64,000 bases of DNA from Okapia johnstoni (GCA_024291935.2 CM044316.1:69766501-69830500), one strand, 5' to 3'; positions 44,585 through 56,319 are shown, counted from the stretch's first letter. A program made the numbers and translations. The notes: generated by a model not told the origin, from the sequence alone.

Positions 44585-44616
<32 letters not shown>
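44585..44616. repeat. (CA)n microsatellite
   Basis: About 16 CA units, preceded by an interrupted CACACGTACA. Confidence 0.95.
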
Positions 44617-44619
<3 letters not shown>

Positions 44620-44795
44620 TTCCTGTATTGAATTGTTCAGAGACCAGACCAATTTTGTTTCATTCTCCAAAGGTTGCCATCATATCATTAATCTCTCTCA
44701 GCCCTTAAAGATGGCCTTTTGCCATATTCTGTCAGAAAACAAGATATAGACCATTTACTTTAAATACCTAAAAATAAAAATGCTGAATCAAATGG

Positions 44796-44815
44796 ACACA
44801 CACACACACACACAC
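44796..44815. repeat. (CA)n microsatellite, short
   Basis: About ten CA units. Confidence 0.92.
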
Positions 44816-46620
44816 CAGCTCATGTGTTTTGCAATTATTGGAAATCTCCATGCATTGTGGGTGGGGAGGAGCAGTAGAATTTGCAGTTTATTGAGAGTGA
44901 AATGTTTTATTACGTTAGTTGTAAAATGTTCTTTGCTATTAAAATAAGTAGTGCTAACTAATAATCCTGCAGAATTGTAGAACAGCCTTTGAATCTACAA
45001 GAATAGATTATTAATCCTTTGTAGTAGAATTCTGCTTTTCCTCTCTCTCCCTTCTTTCCTACATTCCTTTCTTCTTTTCAGAAATACTTATCACAATGGG
45101 AACAGTTCTAGGGTCTATGTTTATACTGGTACTTCACTTCAGCTAATGAGAATACAGTAATCTAATGGCTTCTACCAAGAAATGAATATCAACATATCTT
45201 TAGTGTGAAAAGATTGGGGTAACACCAATCCAAAATCTAGAAGCTTTGTTTTATTTCACATAGAAGGCAGTTTCCCCATGAACCATTATGAGCATCGTAT
45301 CTAGTACAGTTGAACTTTGCAAGGCTTATGAAAATGTCCTTAAAGAAAGTGCATTGGCTCCAAAATGAAAATAAAATTACAAAATCTGAATTGGTCAAGT
45401 TTAATTAAATGTCTACCAAATACAGAACTGATCAGTACGTTGGTTAACCAGTATATTCTACAATTATATGCAGTTATATAGAAATTAGATATTTATATAA
45501 AAAATAACTCTTAACTATTAGATTTCTATACATCATAATGATGTCAAATGAGATTTGATGTATTTGTATAATGTATGAACTAGCTACTAGTTGCAGGATT
45601 GAAATTATTGTATCATACGTGGTAAGTTTGTGATAGCTGTTTTTGCAGCGTGAATTCATTTCCTCCTGCTTTCTCTCTCAGCTAAAAAGTTGCTGTGAGC
45701 CGACTTTTGTTCCATTATACCTTGGTGCATTCATGGACTCCTCCTTCCAAACTATTGCCAGGTGTTAGCATCTTCCCTGAGTAATTTCAGGCATTTTCCT
45801 TTGAATGAAAATGGCTCACTTGGAAGGTTGTGAAAGGCATATCCATGTGGAATTGAGAGGATTTTGTGTTGTGATGTGGTGGGAAGGCTTGCCAGAAATT
45901 GCCCGTTTCAGGCTGATGATGCAAAACTAGACATCTGTTAAATTAACATCTACCTAACGTTTTTCCTTCAGTCAAATGCATTAAAAAAAAAAAAATTAAA
46001 TCTCTCCCACTCTCTCCCGCTTTCTTTTTTTTCCACTGTCAAAACAATCTGTCACAAGATATTTAATTTCTGTGTAATGGGTTACTTAAAGAAACCAACA
46101 TATGGTGCAGTGAAAGTACCTAGCTACGAGTTTCAGACAATCGTGCGTACTGCTGTTTCACTCTCCTCCTGGACCATACTGTGCCCAGCATAGGTTTTTA
46201 CTATGGTGCAGAATTCCCTTGGCTTTGCTGTACATTATTGCCTGGGTCTCTCACAACTCTTGCCTTTTAGGATCAAAATATGAGTATCTGTATTCTTGTT
46301 CCGCCGCAGAGTCAGAAATCACTTTTTGTTTTGGTTAAGTGATAGTCAGTTTCTGGTAGTTTCAATGAGAGGGAGTCACTTCACTGAACTCAATACTTCA
46401 CACAACCCTGCTTGTGTCCAAGCACTGGGGAATGGCACCAAGCTGATCTGTAGCCTGGCAGTTTCCTCTCAAGAGGTTGATCTCTGACTCAGTGACAGCA
46501 TTTGAGGCCCCCTGCCGAACTAGTGCATCCCTGATGGCCTGAGTAATTTCTACATGATGAATGTAACCCCTGATACAACGGAGCTGCCCTATTGTTGGGG
46601 GAGAACATTTTAAAGCCACT
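44816..46620. other. 1.8-kb repeat-poor region
   Basis: No repeat recognised apart from an A-run at 45982-45994. The part at 45660-46250 is evenly complex. A 76-codon minus frame (46628-46398) has a protein-like composition but no family that I know; I do not call it. Confidence 0.4.
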
Positions 46621-46631
46621 ATCACCATGGA

Positions 46632-46672
46632 GGGGCTTTCCAGGTGACACTGGTGGTAAAGAACATGCGTGC
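46632..46672 (+). mobile_element. 41-bp Bov-tA insertion, 3'-truncated
   Basis: Only the start of Bov-tA is present (ggggctttccaggtgacact, then ggtggtaaagaacatg). Identical 11-bp words atcaccatgga at 46621-46631 and 46673-46683 flank it, so it is a complete insertion event. Loss of the 3' end rather than the 5' end is unusual for target-primed reverse transcription. Confidence 0.88.
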
Positions 46673-46839
46673 ATCACCATGGAAAGCAAAGATTAAGCAA
46701 GATCCTGATGGCCTATGAAAATCTCTTGAACCATCCAGGACATATATTTACAATGATTATGTTTGTATCTCCTTATACAGTAATGTATGCATATTTATAT
46801 GTGCTAAAGGGTGAAGTACTTGCTATTAAGAACAGCAAA

Positions 46840-47000
46840 TAATGTTTAGTATATGCTAGGCACTTTCCTATGCCCTGGAAATGATATGGTGACCAAGGAA
46901 TACCAGATTTCTGCTCTTAGCACATTCCCATTTCCATGAGAAGAGACCCAATAAACACATAAGCAATAAGCAACCTGCAAGCAAAACGTAATGTTTTGAT
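46840..47000 (-). mobile_element. L2 LINE fragment
   Basis: Antisense: tttagtatatgctaggcact, ttcctatgccctggaaatga, then gagacccaataaacacataa. Confidence 0.65.
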
Positions 47001-47033
47001 TATTTTATCTGTCCATTTCTCTGTCAGCAATAA

Positions 47034-47053
47034 ACATATATATATATATATAT
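47034..47053. repeat. (TA)n microsatellite
   Basis: About ten TA units. Confidence 0.92.
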
Positions 47054-48240
47054 TCTAATAAACAAATAAATCTGTAGCAAAGTAAAAGTTTACAGATTAT
47101 TTTGTCTAAATATAACATTAAATATTTCTTTGTGAAGATATAGATATGAACAATATCTATGTAAAAATAAAAGTTTTGATATTATTTCACCTCTCTTTCT
47201 CTCTCTCATCTGCCTACCTACCTACCTTACCAGGGGTGGGTCATTGATTTTTTATAAATTAAGTGGCTACACAAACCTACTTCATTGTGTACTTTCTTTG
47301 AGAGACAGATATTCATTTGTTTGAAATATGAAAGGTCCCAGCTTGCTCTTTGTTGGGACTGCTAACAGCAAGTTGTAGGAGTTATTTTAAAAGTGAGGGC
47401 TTTCGAGGAGGGGTGACCTCTAGGCAGTCGGTGAGAGAACAGCAGGATGGGTTTACCTCCTTCAAGCCAAGACAGGAGGTACCAGCTCTTTGGTGAACGC
47501 TAACTGTTCATTCACCGAACAGCTATGTTGGGGACTTTCTGGGGAGAAAAAGTATGACACAATACCTGCAAGAAATCACTTTAGTCTATTACTTATTAAT
47601 AGAAATTCTCAAGTACCCTAGAAAGTATCTCTGGGCCACTGTCAATGCAAAGTGACCACAAATGAACATGCTAGACAAGGTAGCAAAAATCCTTGGTCCA
47701 CTTGTAGCGAACAGTCAGGTGTAGCTGTGTTATTAATCAGAACTCCCTGAAGTTCTAAACTTCAAGCAGCACATATATCCTGAGGTCTACATTAGAGTCA
47801 AGAGAATACAGTACTTCCTTTCAGTTCATCAGGAAATTTCCACTGTCACATTTAGCATTATTTTTGAGAGTTGCATTTCTTTCACATGATTTTTATTTTG
47901 ATGCTCTGGAGCCTCCAATATTAGTCTCTGATTTTTGAAGTGCTAGTTAGGAAGCTGCCATATTTCGCTAAAGTTGATTGCTACTGAGATAATACAACCA
48001 AAGAAGGACCCTTATCTCTTGAACCCCCACAAAATAAGAGGGCCACAGTAGCGTTGTCCAGCCACATTGACATCACTACTGAGGAATCTGCTGCTTTGGG
48101 CTTGCAAGATGACTGTCATATTCCGTAAATAGTCGTTATACAGAAGACTGAGATTTCTTCTCTTGCTGTCTTCAGGGAGATCAAAATGATAGGAAAATAG
48201 GAGAATTACATTCTTAAGCATCCTAACAGCATACCCTCTT
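47054..48240. other. 1.2-kb single-copy region
   Basis: Contains a short (TACC)n at about 47211-47225; otherwise nothing recognised. Confidence 0.4.
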
Positions 48241-48244
48241 GTGT

Positions 48245-48780
48245 CATGATATTCATTCATTTGACAAATACTTAGAAAACACCTACTAGTTGCCAAGCTC
48301 CATGATAGGTGATGGTGCGCAATGGGAAGTTAATAATAAATGAATAAATGAATGAATGAATAAATAAATGCGAGAGACTTCCTGCTCCATGGAACAGAAT
48401 TCTAATTTAGTAGGGAAACAAGACATTATTCAAATAGGCAACAAATTAAAAATGTAATTGAAGGCTGAGGAAAAATACTTTGAAGGACAGAAACATGATT
48501 TTAGAACACATACGAAAGCAAGAGGGCCAAATTTAATGAGATCAAAGAATTTTCTGAGGCAGCACCATGAGCTAAAGACGCAAGGAAGGAGAGTGAACTG
48601 TGTGACACATGGGGAAGGCCGTTCAGACAACACCAAACAGTACACATGCCCACATACTGGCTCAACGTGGCAGGGAACCCATGGTCCCCAAGAGCTGTCA
48701 GCAGGCTGGCATGGCAGGAACTTGGAGCTTGAGGGAGAGTGGTATGAACTGGACTAGAGAGGCATGCAGGAGGCACAACA
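48245..48780 (-). mobile_element. L2 LINE fragment
   Basis: Antisense: attcattcatttgacaaata, aaacacctactagttgccaa, a TGAA/TAAA-rich run (48331-48371), ttcctgctccatggaacaga, attctaatttagtagggaaa, and further on acatggggaaggcc. It continues well upstream of the usual 3' end, so this is one of the longer L2 pieces. Apparent open frames here are by-products. Confidence 0.65.
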
Positions 48781-49950
48781 ATTGATACTATGTCAGTAAA
48801 TAATCTTGATTCTTTTCGAAAAGCTAACTCTGAATAGATATCTCTGAATAGCAAAAGAGTATGGAACCACTCTGAGGTCATCGACCCTCATGGAGCATGC
48901 AGGTCTGTGCCCAGTTTGGGGCTGAGCAATGAGAGAAGGAGATGAGAACTAGGGAAAATGAAACCTTTAAGAAAGGTTCAAAGAATCATGGACATCATAT
49001 GTGATGAGGAAAAGATTGGGGGTGGGGGCTGGATAGGCTTTCAGGATCAGCATGCTTTCTGCACAGCTGAACAGTCCCTGGCTAATTTCCCTTTCTAATG
49101 AAACCAGCACAAAATCCATCCATTTAGGCTATTCAGCTTTTAGGTAAATGTACCAAGCTGTCGGGGTAGCGGGGAAAGAGGGGTTGACATTGATGGATGG
49201 AGTTAAATACCAGAGTCTCCCCCTTCACACAGACTTTTCTAAAGCACTATTGTGACAGAAAGGCCTGGAAGATTCCAGGTGGGCAGGGCAGGCTGGATGG
49301 AGCCCAAGTGTGTCCCTCAGAGGGGGAAGAAGAGGGCTGGAGGGGGTGTCCCTCTGTCAGGATGGAAGGGTCCTGTTCAGATCTTGCAACAGCCTTGCAT
49401 GTGGTAGAATACATTCCTCCAACCAGGTCCAGCGGGACATATGGCTTTCCTCTGACACATTTTTTTTTTTTTTTTTGTCCAGAATTACAACCGGAGCAAC
49501 ATCCACTCCTTCACTCACCTCTGTGGTAGGGCTCTCCAACCTTTTGGACAATAAATTGTTACTTATTTTGGTTCTAAAGTAGAGATGACATTGCTCCTGA
49601 CCTACCTAAAAAAAAAAAAAAAAGGTTAAAATTGAAGTGAGGAAGGTTACCATGCCTTGATTCAATAACTGGATGTATTATACCCTAAATATAAAAGATG
49701 TTAACCAAGCCAGACTCTTTGGAAAGACTTGAGACTATGTGGGGAGTGGTGATTATTTTATGTTTGTTTTCTGACAGTTGTTCTGATCAGATATTGAGAA
49801 TCAGTGACTTCGCCCTACAGTGCTCATCATTTAAATGAATCCAGCGGCAAAGGAAGTGGTGGGTTACAGGACTGTTACCAGGGTGGATGTAATGTTCACA
49901 GTTACATTCAGATCCAAGGATGTTAACTGCAGATGAAAGGCATTTAGAAG
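48781..49950. other. 1.2-kb unassigned region
   Basis: A T-run (49461-49477) and an A-run (49608-49623) bracket about 130 bp containing AATAAA at 49549-49554. It could be a small retroposed segment, but I found no target-site duplication and no parent sequence. Confidence 0.35.
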
Positions 49951-49954
49951 GCCT

Positions 49955-50135
49955 AGAATCCTCATAACAAGTCTAGGACACGTATATTGTCATTTTTTTT
50001 GCATTTTACAGATCAGGACTGAGGCATGGAGAGGTAAAATAATTTACCCAAGCTGATAAACAGAGGAGCTTCGGTCTCAGATCCAGGCAGCCCAGTTCCA
50101 GAGCCTTTATTCCCACTATGATCTGTAACACCAAG
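49955..50135 (-). mobile_element. MIR SINE
   Basis: Antisense: tttgcattttacagatcagg, actgaggcatggagaggtaa, aataatttacccaagctgat, then cagatccaggcagcccagtt. Confidence 0.82.
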
Positions 50136-50273
50136 AAATGGGTGGGGCTGAGAGGGTGGTAGAGATAAGAAACTCAGGAGCAGTTGTTTGTTTTCAAAGG
50201 AACTTCTCTTTCTCTGTTCCTCCTTCTCCCCCTCCAACCTGTTCCAACTGTTCAGAGATGACAAATGTTTGGA

Positions 50274-50292
50274 GGGGGGGTGGGGGGTGGGG
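50274..50292 (+). other. G-rich tract, possible G-quadruplex
   Basis: Runs of seven, six and four G separated by single T. Enough guanines for a four-stranded fold if long runs are split. No promoter or telomere context is visible. Confidence 0.6.
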
Positions 50293-50577
50293 TGAAATGT
50301 GAGCAGCAGAGCAAAGAAAATTCTTATAAAGTATTGCTGTTGTTGTTTTCAGGATTAAAACCACAAATTTCCCATCACTCATCTTTCTGGAAACTAGAGG
50401 GTAGCCACCGAATTAAAGACTTTCCTTTCTCCATAGCACATAGACATGGATGCACACATGTGCACACACCCACACACACAAACACACAGAGACACTTGTC
50501 GTGGCACTTGAAAAGTTGCTGTGGTTCTGTGGGCTTCTCAGATTCACAGAGTTGGAAGCTGGCTATGGCAATTAAAA

Positions 50578-50761
50578 GGGCTTCCCAGGTGGTGCTAGTC
50601 GTAAAGAACCCACCTGCCAATGCAGGAGACATAAGAGTCTCTGGAGGAGGGCATGGCAACCCACTCTAGTATTTTTGCCTGGAGAATCCTATGGACAGAG
50701 GAACGGGCTACAGCCCGTACAGTTGCAAAGAGTCGGACACAACTGAAGCAACTTAGCATGC
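50578..50761 (+). mobile_element. Bov-tA SINE with internal deletion
   Basis: Head gggcttcccaggtggtgcta and tail gagtcggacacaactgaagc are present, but the usual ttcgatccctgggtcgggaag stretch between head and body is missing (near 50640). Flanking words ggcaattaaa and gacaatcaaa suggest a degraded target-site duplication. Confidence 0.9.
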
Positions 50762-50765
50762 GTGA

Positions 50766-52015
50766 CAATCAAATGTGAATAGCTCTCTGTAAGATCCCAG
50801 TGGTTTAGGCTTTAAAGATGCTTTTGACAACTGAATTTTTTTAAAAAAACACCCCAGAAATACTGACCTTCGTGTTTAAAATTTGAAGCGCACTGTGTTT
50901 TCTGAAAGTCGTCATTTTCTTTCCTTTTTGTCTGTTTACATATTATAGTTTTAAATCAAGCTGGACATCCTGATGCCTATCAAACTTGGAAAAGCACCTT
51001 GCTTATAAGTTGTCTTCTCTTCTCCTACTTGCTTTTTGAAGACATGGAGTCATTTTCCACATCCTTCTTGGAGATTCAGCAGTCTTTCTGTGGGTATTGC
51101 TGGGATGGAAAATATTATGTTCTGTCACCTCTAAGGACAGAGGAAAATAAAATGTTTAAGTCCATTGCCATGTTTTTTCTCAGCCTCTCTAGGAGCCAAA
51201 TTCTCCATTTTGCCACTCGGAGGAATAAATCCATCCTTGACATTCTGGGTCTCAGGTAACTCCTCAAATCAGCAAACACAGCCCATTCCAATCTGACTGT
51301 CGGTCATAGCAACTAAATTTCAGGCTGGGTAATGTGCACAAAGACACAGCATCTTCTGAATAGGAGCGTGGACCAACATTTTCCAATTCCTTAAGGGAAA
51401 AGAGAAATTTCAAGGACATGTTTGCAAAAAAGAAGAGAGAAGAGAAAGGAATCTTGCAATTCGCATTTTAATCTGCTGAATTAGTTCTGAAAGCCTATGT
51501 TTGGGGAACCCCTAATGGCTAAACTAACACAAGCAGAAGGAAAATAAAATGCCCTTATTAAATTTCCTAGGAACGTGTTTCAAACGCTGCCTTTCTCCTG
51601 TCTCCATGCCTCAGACTTTGAGTCATTTTGCCTCTCTCATCCGTTTTCAACTCAGTTGAGTTACAGCCAATCAGATAAGAGGAAAATTAGATTTTAATGG
51701 AATATTTGATTTTCATTGCTTAATTGATTTAATTGCAAGTTTCTATTTCAGACTGGTAGAAATGCAAAGTTTTCAGTCAAATGGAGAAAAGCTCCCATTT
51801 TTCTGTGTTCAACAATGACAAACTTAATGATTCACTGTTAGCCTGGGTTCTAAAACTTTAGAAACAGGAAATACTAGTATCTTTCTGAACTGTTATTCTT
51901 AGTATTCCAATTTCTTTTTCATGTATGCATATATCAAGATCCTGTGTTTACACTTGCCTATTCTTTTTGCATTGATTTTGATATTTATGTATGAATTTTT
52001 GTTTGTCAGTGAGCA
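50766..52015. other. 1.25-kb repeat-free region
   Basis: No repeat recognised. An 86-codon plus frame (50999-51259) ends at a tctcaggtaact donor-like word but matches no family. The part at 51580-51790 is rich in TTAATTGATTTAATT-like homeodomain words and evenly complex; possible regulatory element, by inference only. Confidence 0.35.
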
Positions 52016-52019
52016 CAAT

Positions 52020-52140
52020 ACATATAGATCTATATATACTTTATATATATATAAATCTATTTATATTTGTATATATAAATAGATATATATATTATATATA
52101 TATATATATATATATTAAATCTCTCTATATATATTGTATA
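52020..52140. repeat. AT-rich microsatellite
   Basis: Imperfect (TA)n with interspersed AATC and GTAT words over about 120 bp. Confidence 0.92.
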
Positions 52141-52142
52141 AA

Positions 52143-52342
52143 GGGGGCTTTCCCAGTGGCTCAGCTGGTAAAGAACCCGCCTGCCAATGCAGAAGACACA
52201 AGAGAGGTGTGTTCAATCCCTGGGTCAGGAAGATGCCCTGGGGAAGGCAATGGCAACGTGCTCTAATATTCTTGCCTGGAGAATCCCATGGACAGAGGAG
52301 CCCGTGGGGTGCAAAGAGTCAGTCATGCCTGAACAGGCACAA
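52143..52342 (+). mobile_element. Bov-tA SINE
   Basis: Head ggggctttcccagtggctca to the gagtcagtcatgcctgaaca tail, with a short deletion in the second half of the body. It is inserted at the edge of the TA microsatellite. Confidence 0.92.
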
Positions 52343-52865
52343 CCACTGCCACACTAAGGTGGACATTTAACGTCACAGATGATTTCTTTTTGCTGCTGGT
52401 AAGCAGAAGGATAACCGAGAGTGTTAGTTCTCAAGCTGGTACAGTAGGTTAGTGGATTTTCTGGGTTCTCTTAGACCAGCCTTGACAAATGGCTTCTAGT
52501 TCGTGTCAATGCCTGTGATATATACAGCTGCCTAAAGCACTGGAGTAAGAAGAGTCCTTGGGGAAACACGCAAGGCTCAATAACCAATGGGGAATGCAGG
52601 GCGTGCCGGTCATCAGCCATCATCTGTTTTAGGCAGGCAGCTGGACTACAGTCTGATCGTCCCAGTGCTTTTCCATGGTACCACATCGCACTTTCTCTCT
52701 CCACAGTTCCTGAATTCCCCAAACACCTCATCATACCAATTCTAGCCAGATGTGTATCTGACATGTTAAGCTTTCATTTTTTTTATCTCCATCAGTTTGG
52801 AGAAAGTTAAGATTTTTTTGAATCATTTTGAGAAAAATATAGATGTGTATACACACCCCACCATG
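52343..52865. other. Single-copy stretch
   Basis: No repeat recognised. A 97-codon minus frame (52471-52764) has no motif. Confidence 0.4.
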
Positions 52866-53222
52866 TTGTTATTGTTCAGTCACAAAGTTGTGTCTGACTC
52901 TTTGCGACCCCATGGACTGTACCATGCCAGGCTCCTCTGTCTTTCACTGTCTCCTGGAATTTGCTCAAATTCGTGTGCATTGAGTCAGTGACGCCATCCA
53001 ACCATCTCATCCTTTGTCGTCCCCTTGTCCTCCTGCCTTCAGTCTTTCCCAGCATCAGGGTCTTTTCTAATGAGTCAACTCTTTACATCAGGTGGCCAAA
53101 GTACTGAAGCTTCAGCTTCTGCATTAGTCCTTCCAAAGAATAATCAAGGTTTATTTCTTTTAGGATTGACTGGTTTGACCTCCTTGCAGTCCAAGGGACT
53201 CTCAAGAGTCTTCTCCAGGACG
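52866..53222 (-). mobile_element. BovB LINE 3' end, 5'-truncated
   Basis: Antisense order: gttcagtcacaaagttgtgt, ctctgtctttcactgtctcc, atctcatcctttgtcgtccc, cagcatcagggtcttttcta, aggtggccaaagtactgaag, tccttgcagtccaagggact, tcaagagtcttctccaggac. About 355 bp of the 3' UTR and the end of the ORF; non-coding. Confidence 0.95.
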
Positions 53223-53419
53223 TGAACATTTAATGATGGATAATCTATATTTTAATTTCCTGTCAGGTACCTGGTATACTGGGAAATCTATTGGGGATGT
53301 AATTTCTCATATGAAAATCTTAGCCTATTGGGTACTATCTAATTTTTTCATCCTCATTCTCATCACCATGCTGCCTATTTTTGTAGAGACTTCCTTTTCT
53401 TCAAAGGGAGGATAGACAA

Positions 53420-53665
53420 AAGGCTAAGAGCTAGGATGCTGGTGACAGATTACCTGTGTTAGAATCCTGACTCTGCCACTTGCTAACTGTGGAATTTCAA
53501 ATGACTTACTTTACCTTTCTGCCATTTATTTTCCTCTTCTTTAAAGTGGAATAATAGTAGGACTAAGCTCACAAGGTTATTTATGGATTCACTAAGGTAA
53601 TAGATTTAAAGTGCTTAGAAGGAGGCCAAGCATACAGTAAGTGTTTAATAACTACTATGAATACT
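53420..53665 (+). mobile_element. MIR SINE, near full length
   Basis: Sense: agctaggatgctggtgacag, gaatcctgactctgccactt, gctaactgtggaatttcaaa, ttaaagtggaataatagtag, agtgcttagaaggaggccaa, gcatacagtaagtgtttaat. One of the best preserved MIRs here. Confidence 0.88.
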
Positions 53666-54055
53666 ACTGAGCTTATAGTACACACCAGGTACTAGGCTGA
53701 GAAGCTTACATGGGTTTGTTTAGTTAACCCACTCATACTCAATTGGGGAATGATTTTTGCCCCCCAGAGGACATCAGGCAGTGTCGAGAGGCATACTGGG
53801 TAACCAGGGCTTGGGGGTTGCTACTGGCATCTAGTGGGTTTAGACCAGGGACGCCACTCAACACAGAGGACAGGAGTCCACAACAAAGAATTATCTGGCT
53901 CACAGTGTTGATAGAGCTGAGGTTGAAAAGCCCTGATTGAATCCATCAGGTAGGAATTACTAATATTATGCTCATCTTGAAGAAGAGAGAAACTGAGCTT
54001 GGGGAAAGTATAACTTCTCACACTGCAGGTTTGATGCATCTAACCACTCGGTAAC
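53666..54055 (-). mobile_element. MIR SINE split by MER20
   Basis: Antisense left: agtacacaccaggtactagg, aagcttacatgggtttgttt. After MER20: ggtaggaattactaatatta, tgctcatcttgaagaagaga, aactgagcttggggaaagta. Two MIRs in opposite orientation thus lie tail to tail. Confidence 0.78.
53742..53938 (+). mobile_element. MER20 (hAT-Charlie)
   Basis: gatttttgccccccagagga, catcaggcagtgtcgagagg, ttgctactggcatctagtgg, gtttagaccagggacgccac, aaagaattatctggctcaca, tgaggttgaaaagccctga. Near full length, inserted in MIR. Some MER20 copies act as progesterone-responsive enhancers in the placental endometrium; nothing here shows that this one does. Confidence 0.9.
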
Positions 54056-55650
54056 AGCCTTTTGGAACAGAAGGGTTTATTTTGTTTTAAAACTGAATGT
54101 GTACAAGCCCTCTAAAAAAAAAAAAAAAAACCCAGATCAGCAATCCTGTGTTGTGTGGAACTACAATAGCTTAGAAAGGGGCTCAGGGCAGTCAGAACCA
54201 ATGCTGTCCAGAGTTCAGTGTCAGACTACTAGGAACCCCTTATATGTCAGGCCAGGCCCCTGTGATGTGCTGGATCCTGGGTAGGGCCAGGGGGCTAAGC
54301 TAGGGCAGTGGGGGTGGAGAGGGCAGGCTTTATCTGCCTATAGTCACCGAAGCTTATTTTAATATTTTAGCAACAGGTTTGGTCAGTCCTGAGAAGTGCT
54401 TAAAATATACAATTTCATAGGTATTGTTGCTAAAGATAAGGCCAAGTTAAAATAGTGAAAAATGAGATGGTCTAAAGAAAAAATACTGAGTAAATTATCA
54501 GTAAAGTCAGTAGTAGATGTGGCCAAAATCATAAAGGTGTGACCCATTATGACTGATGAATGGGAAACACTTTGTCCCAGATGACCCTTGACAACAGGGG
54601 TGACAGAGAGTTCCTCTGTGTATCCCGGGATCTGGCACGTAGCAGGGACTGACGATATCTGTACTTAATGGATGAACCAAAGCTCTCAGTCTTACTCTAT
54701 CAGTACAATGCACTTTGATGACGATATACTTACAACCTCAAATATACACATTTCTGTCCCATTTATGCTGGAATAGGAGTTAGCGATAACTGAGTAATTC
54801 TAGTTCTCAGCCTCTCAGCCTTTGCTTTCATCTCATCCATCCCTACATCCCAGTGAATCATTCCTCTGCTGTGTTCCTCTGCACTGTAGATGGCAAATTA
54901 GCTGAATGCATTCGGAGAATCAAGTGGTTCAAAAATTGTCCCCTTTGTTATGACTTCTGGTCAAACCCAGATGTCACACAACAACCCATGATCTGCAGCA
55001 GTCCCTGGGGTCTGGGTGTAAATGCCACAGCCACTAGAGGAGATGGGTCCCAATACATTTCTTTCTGAATGTTTATTACAGGAGTCAATTCCACCTGTCT
55101 GAACACAGCCAGATAAATGGCAATCTAGTTTACAGTCCTCATAGTCATAATTTTAACCGTGACTTTTGCTGGATTAAGAAAAATATCTCTGTTTTTGGCC
55201 TCCCACACATGTGATTTTCCTTTGTTATGTAAACTCTTGGCCAGTTGCGGTTCAGTAGCCATTCAAATCACAAGGTCTGGAGGGGAGAATGATAATATTT
55301 CTTCTGTAGCTGACAGCAGAGGGTGTTGAGGATAGAGAAGTATTCGAAGTACAAAATTGGTGATAAGAATGTAATCTGTTTTCAGAAACAAGTTGTGTTC
55401 AATGGGTAGGTGTTTTCGTGCTCAAATTAATATTTGTCCTTTCCAATAGCAGATGTTCTGCAGTAGATGTGGGCTGTCAGCGTGAGTAGAAGCATCATGG
55501 ATATTCCAAGTGGAGGGCTAAGAGACAAGTGTGCCTCTCACGGCCAAGGCAATCCCACCCCATCCTCCCACCCCTTCCACCTTGTGGTGATGATTTCTTG
55601 GCATCTCAGATACACACAGTTGGACCTCACTGCTTGAATGCTTTGAGGTT
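54056..55650. other. 1.6-kb unassigned region
   Basis: A-run at 54114-54130. No gene; the 71-codon plus frame (54853-55068) has no motif. No repeat named. Confidence 0.4.
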
Positions 55651-55654
55651 ATGT

Positions 55655-55850
55655 TTCCTAGCACATCACAGCGTAATGCACAAACTGTGTTCCTCAGACC
55701 AACAGTATCACAATCTAGGAGCTGGTTAGAAATACAGAATGCCGGACCCTAATCCATACGTACTTAAGAGCAGAACCTCCATTTTCAGAAGTCCCCAGGT
55801 GCTTCTGCTGCACATTTAGGTCTGCGAAAGCAGTAGGATCCAGAGCACTT
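55655..55850. mobile_element. MER5-like hAT element
   Basis: agaccaacagtatcacaatc, aggagctggttagaaataca, cataccgg-type middle, tccattttcagaagtcccca, ggtgcttctgctgcacattt. Short Charlie-type element with complementary ends. Confidence 0.68.
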
Positions 55851-55867
55851 TGACCTCTGATCTTGTT

Positions 55868-56062
55868 GTGCACATTCAGTTGTGTCTGACTCTTTGTAGC
55901 CCCATGGACTGTAGCCCGCCAGGCTCCTCTGCCCATAGAATTTTGAGGGCAAGAATACTGGAGAAAGTGCTATGCCCTCTTCGAGGGGATCTTCTAGAAC
56001 CAGAGATTGAGCCCTCCTGAAGTAGTAGGCAGATGCTTTACCACTGTGCTTCCTGGGAAGCC
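55868..56062 (-). mobile_element. Bov-tA SINE
   Basis: Antisense tail to head. Perfect 11-bp duplications ctgatcttgtt at 55857-55867 and 56063-56073. Confidence 0.96.
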
Positions 56063-56084
56063 CTGATCTTGTTAGTGGCCCTTG

Positions 56085-56235
56085 TCAAATGTTTATCTGA
56101 TTTCTTTCTCTATTATACTTTCTGTTTTGCTTATATTACTTGAGGGCAAACATAGCCTTATTTTGTTTAGACCTTTTTAGTTTGTAGGTGCATTTCCTAA
56201 ACTTAGTGGTGGTTAATAAACTCCTGAATTTAATT
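56085..56235 (+). mobile_element. L2 LINE 3' end
   Basis: Sense: ctctattatactttctgttt, acttgagggcaaacatagcc, then ggtggttaataaactcctga. Confidence 0.55.
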
Positions 56236-56319
56236 TAGATACTCAGATTATAACCCCAAGAAGAGGAGGCAAAGCCAGAAAGGGGAGAGAGAGGTTTAAT
56301 GCACTGCCATTCTAGATCT

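Noticed and set aside
44585..44815. CA arrays as possible CRISPR or regulatory repeats
   Set aside because: Simple dinucleotide microsatellites with no spacer structure.
48501..48881. 126-codon minus-strand frame
   Set aside because: Lies on the complement of an old L2 fragment; no motif.
50265..50669. 134-codon plus-strand frame
   Set aside because: Runs from a G-rich tract through a CA-rich run into a Bov-tA; composition explains the open frame.
50999..51259. 86-codon frame followed by a donor-like gtaact as an exon
   Set aside because: No acceptor in a suitable place, no domain, and leucine/serine-rich AT-driven composition.
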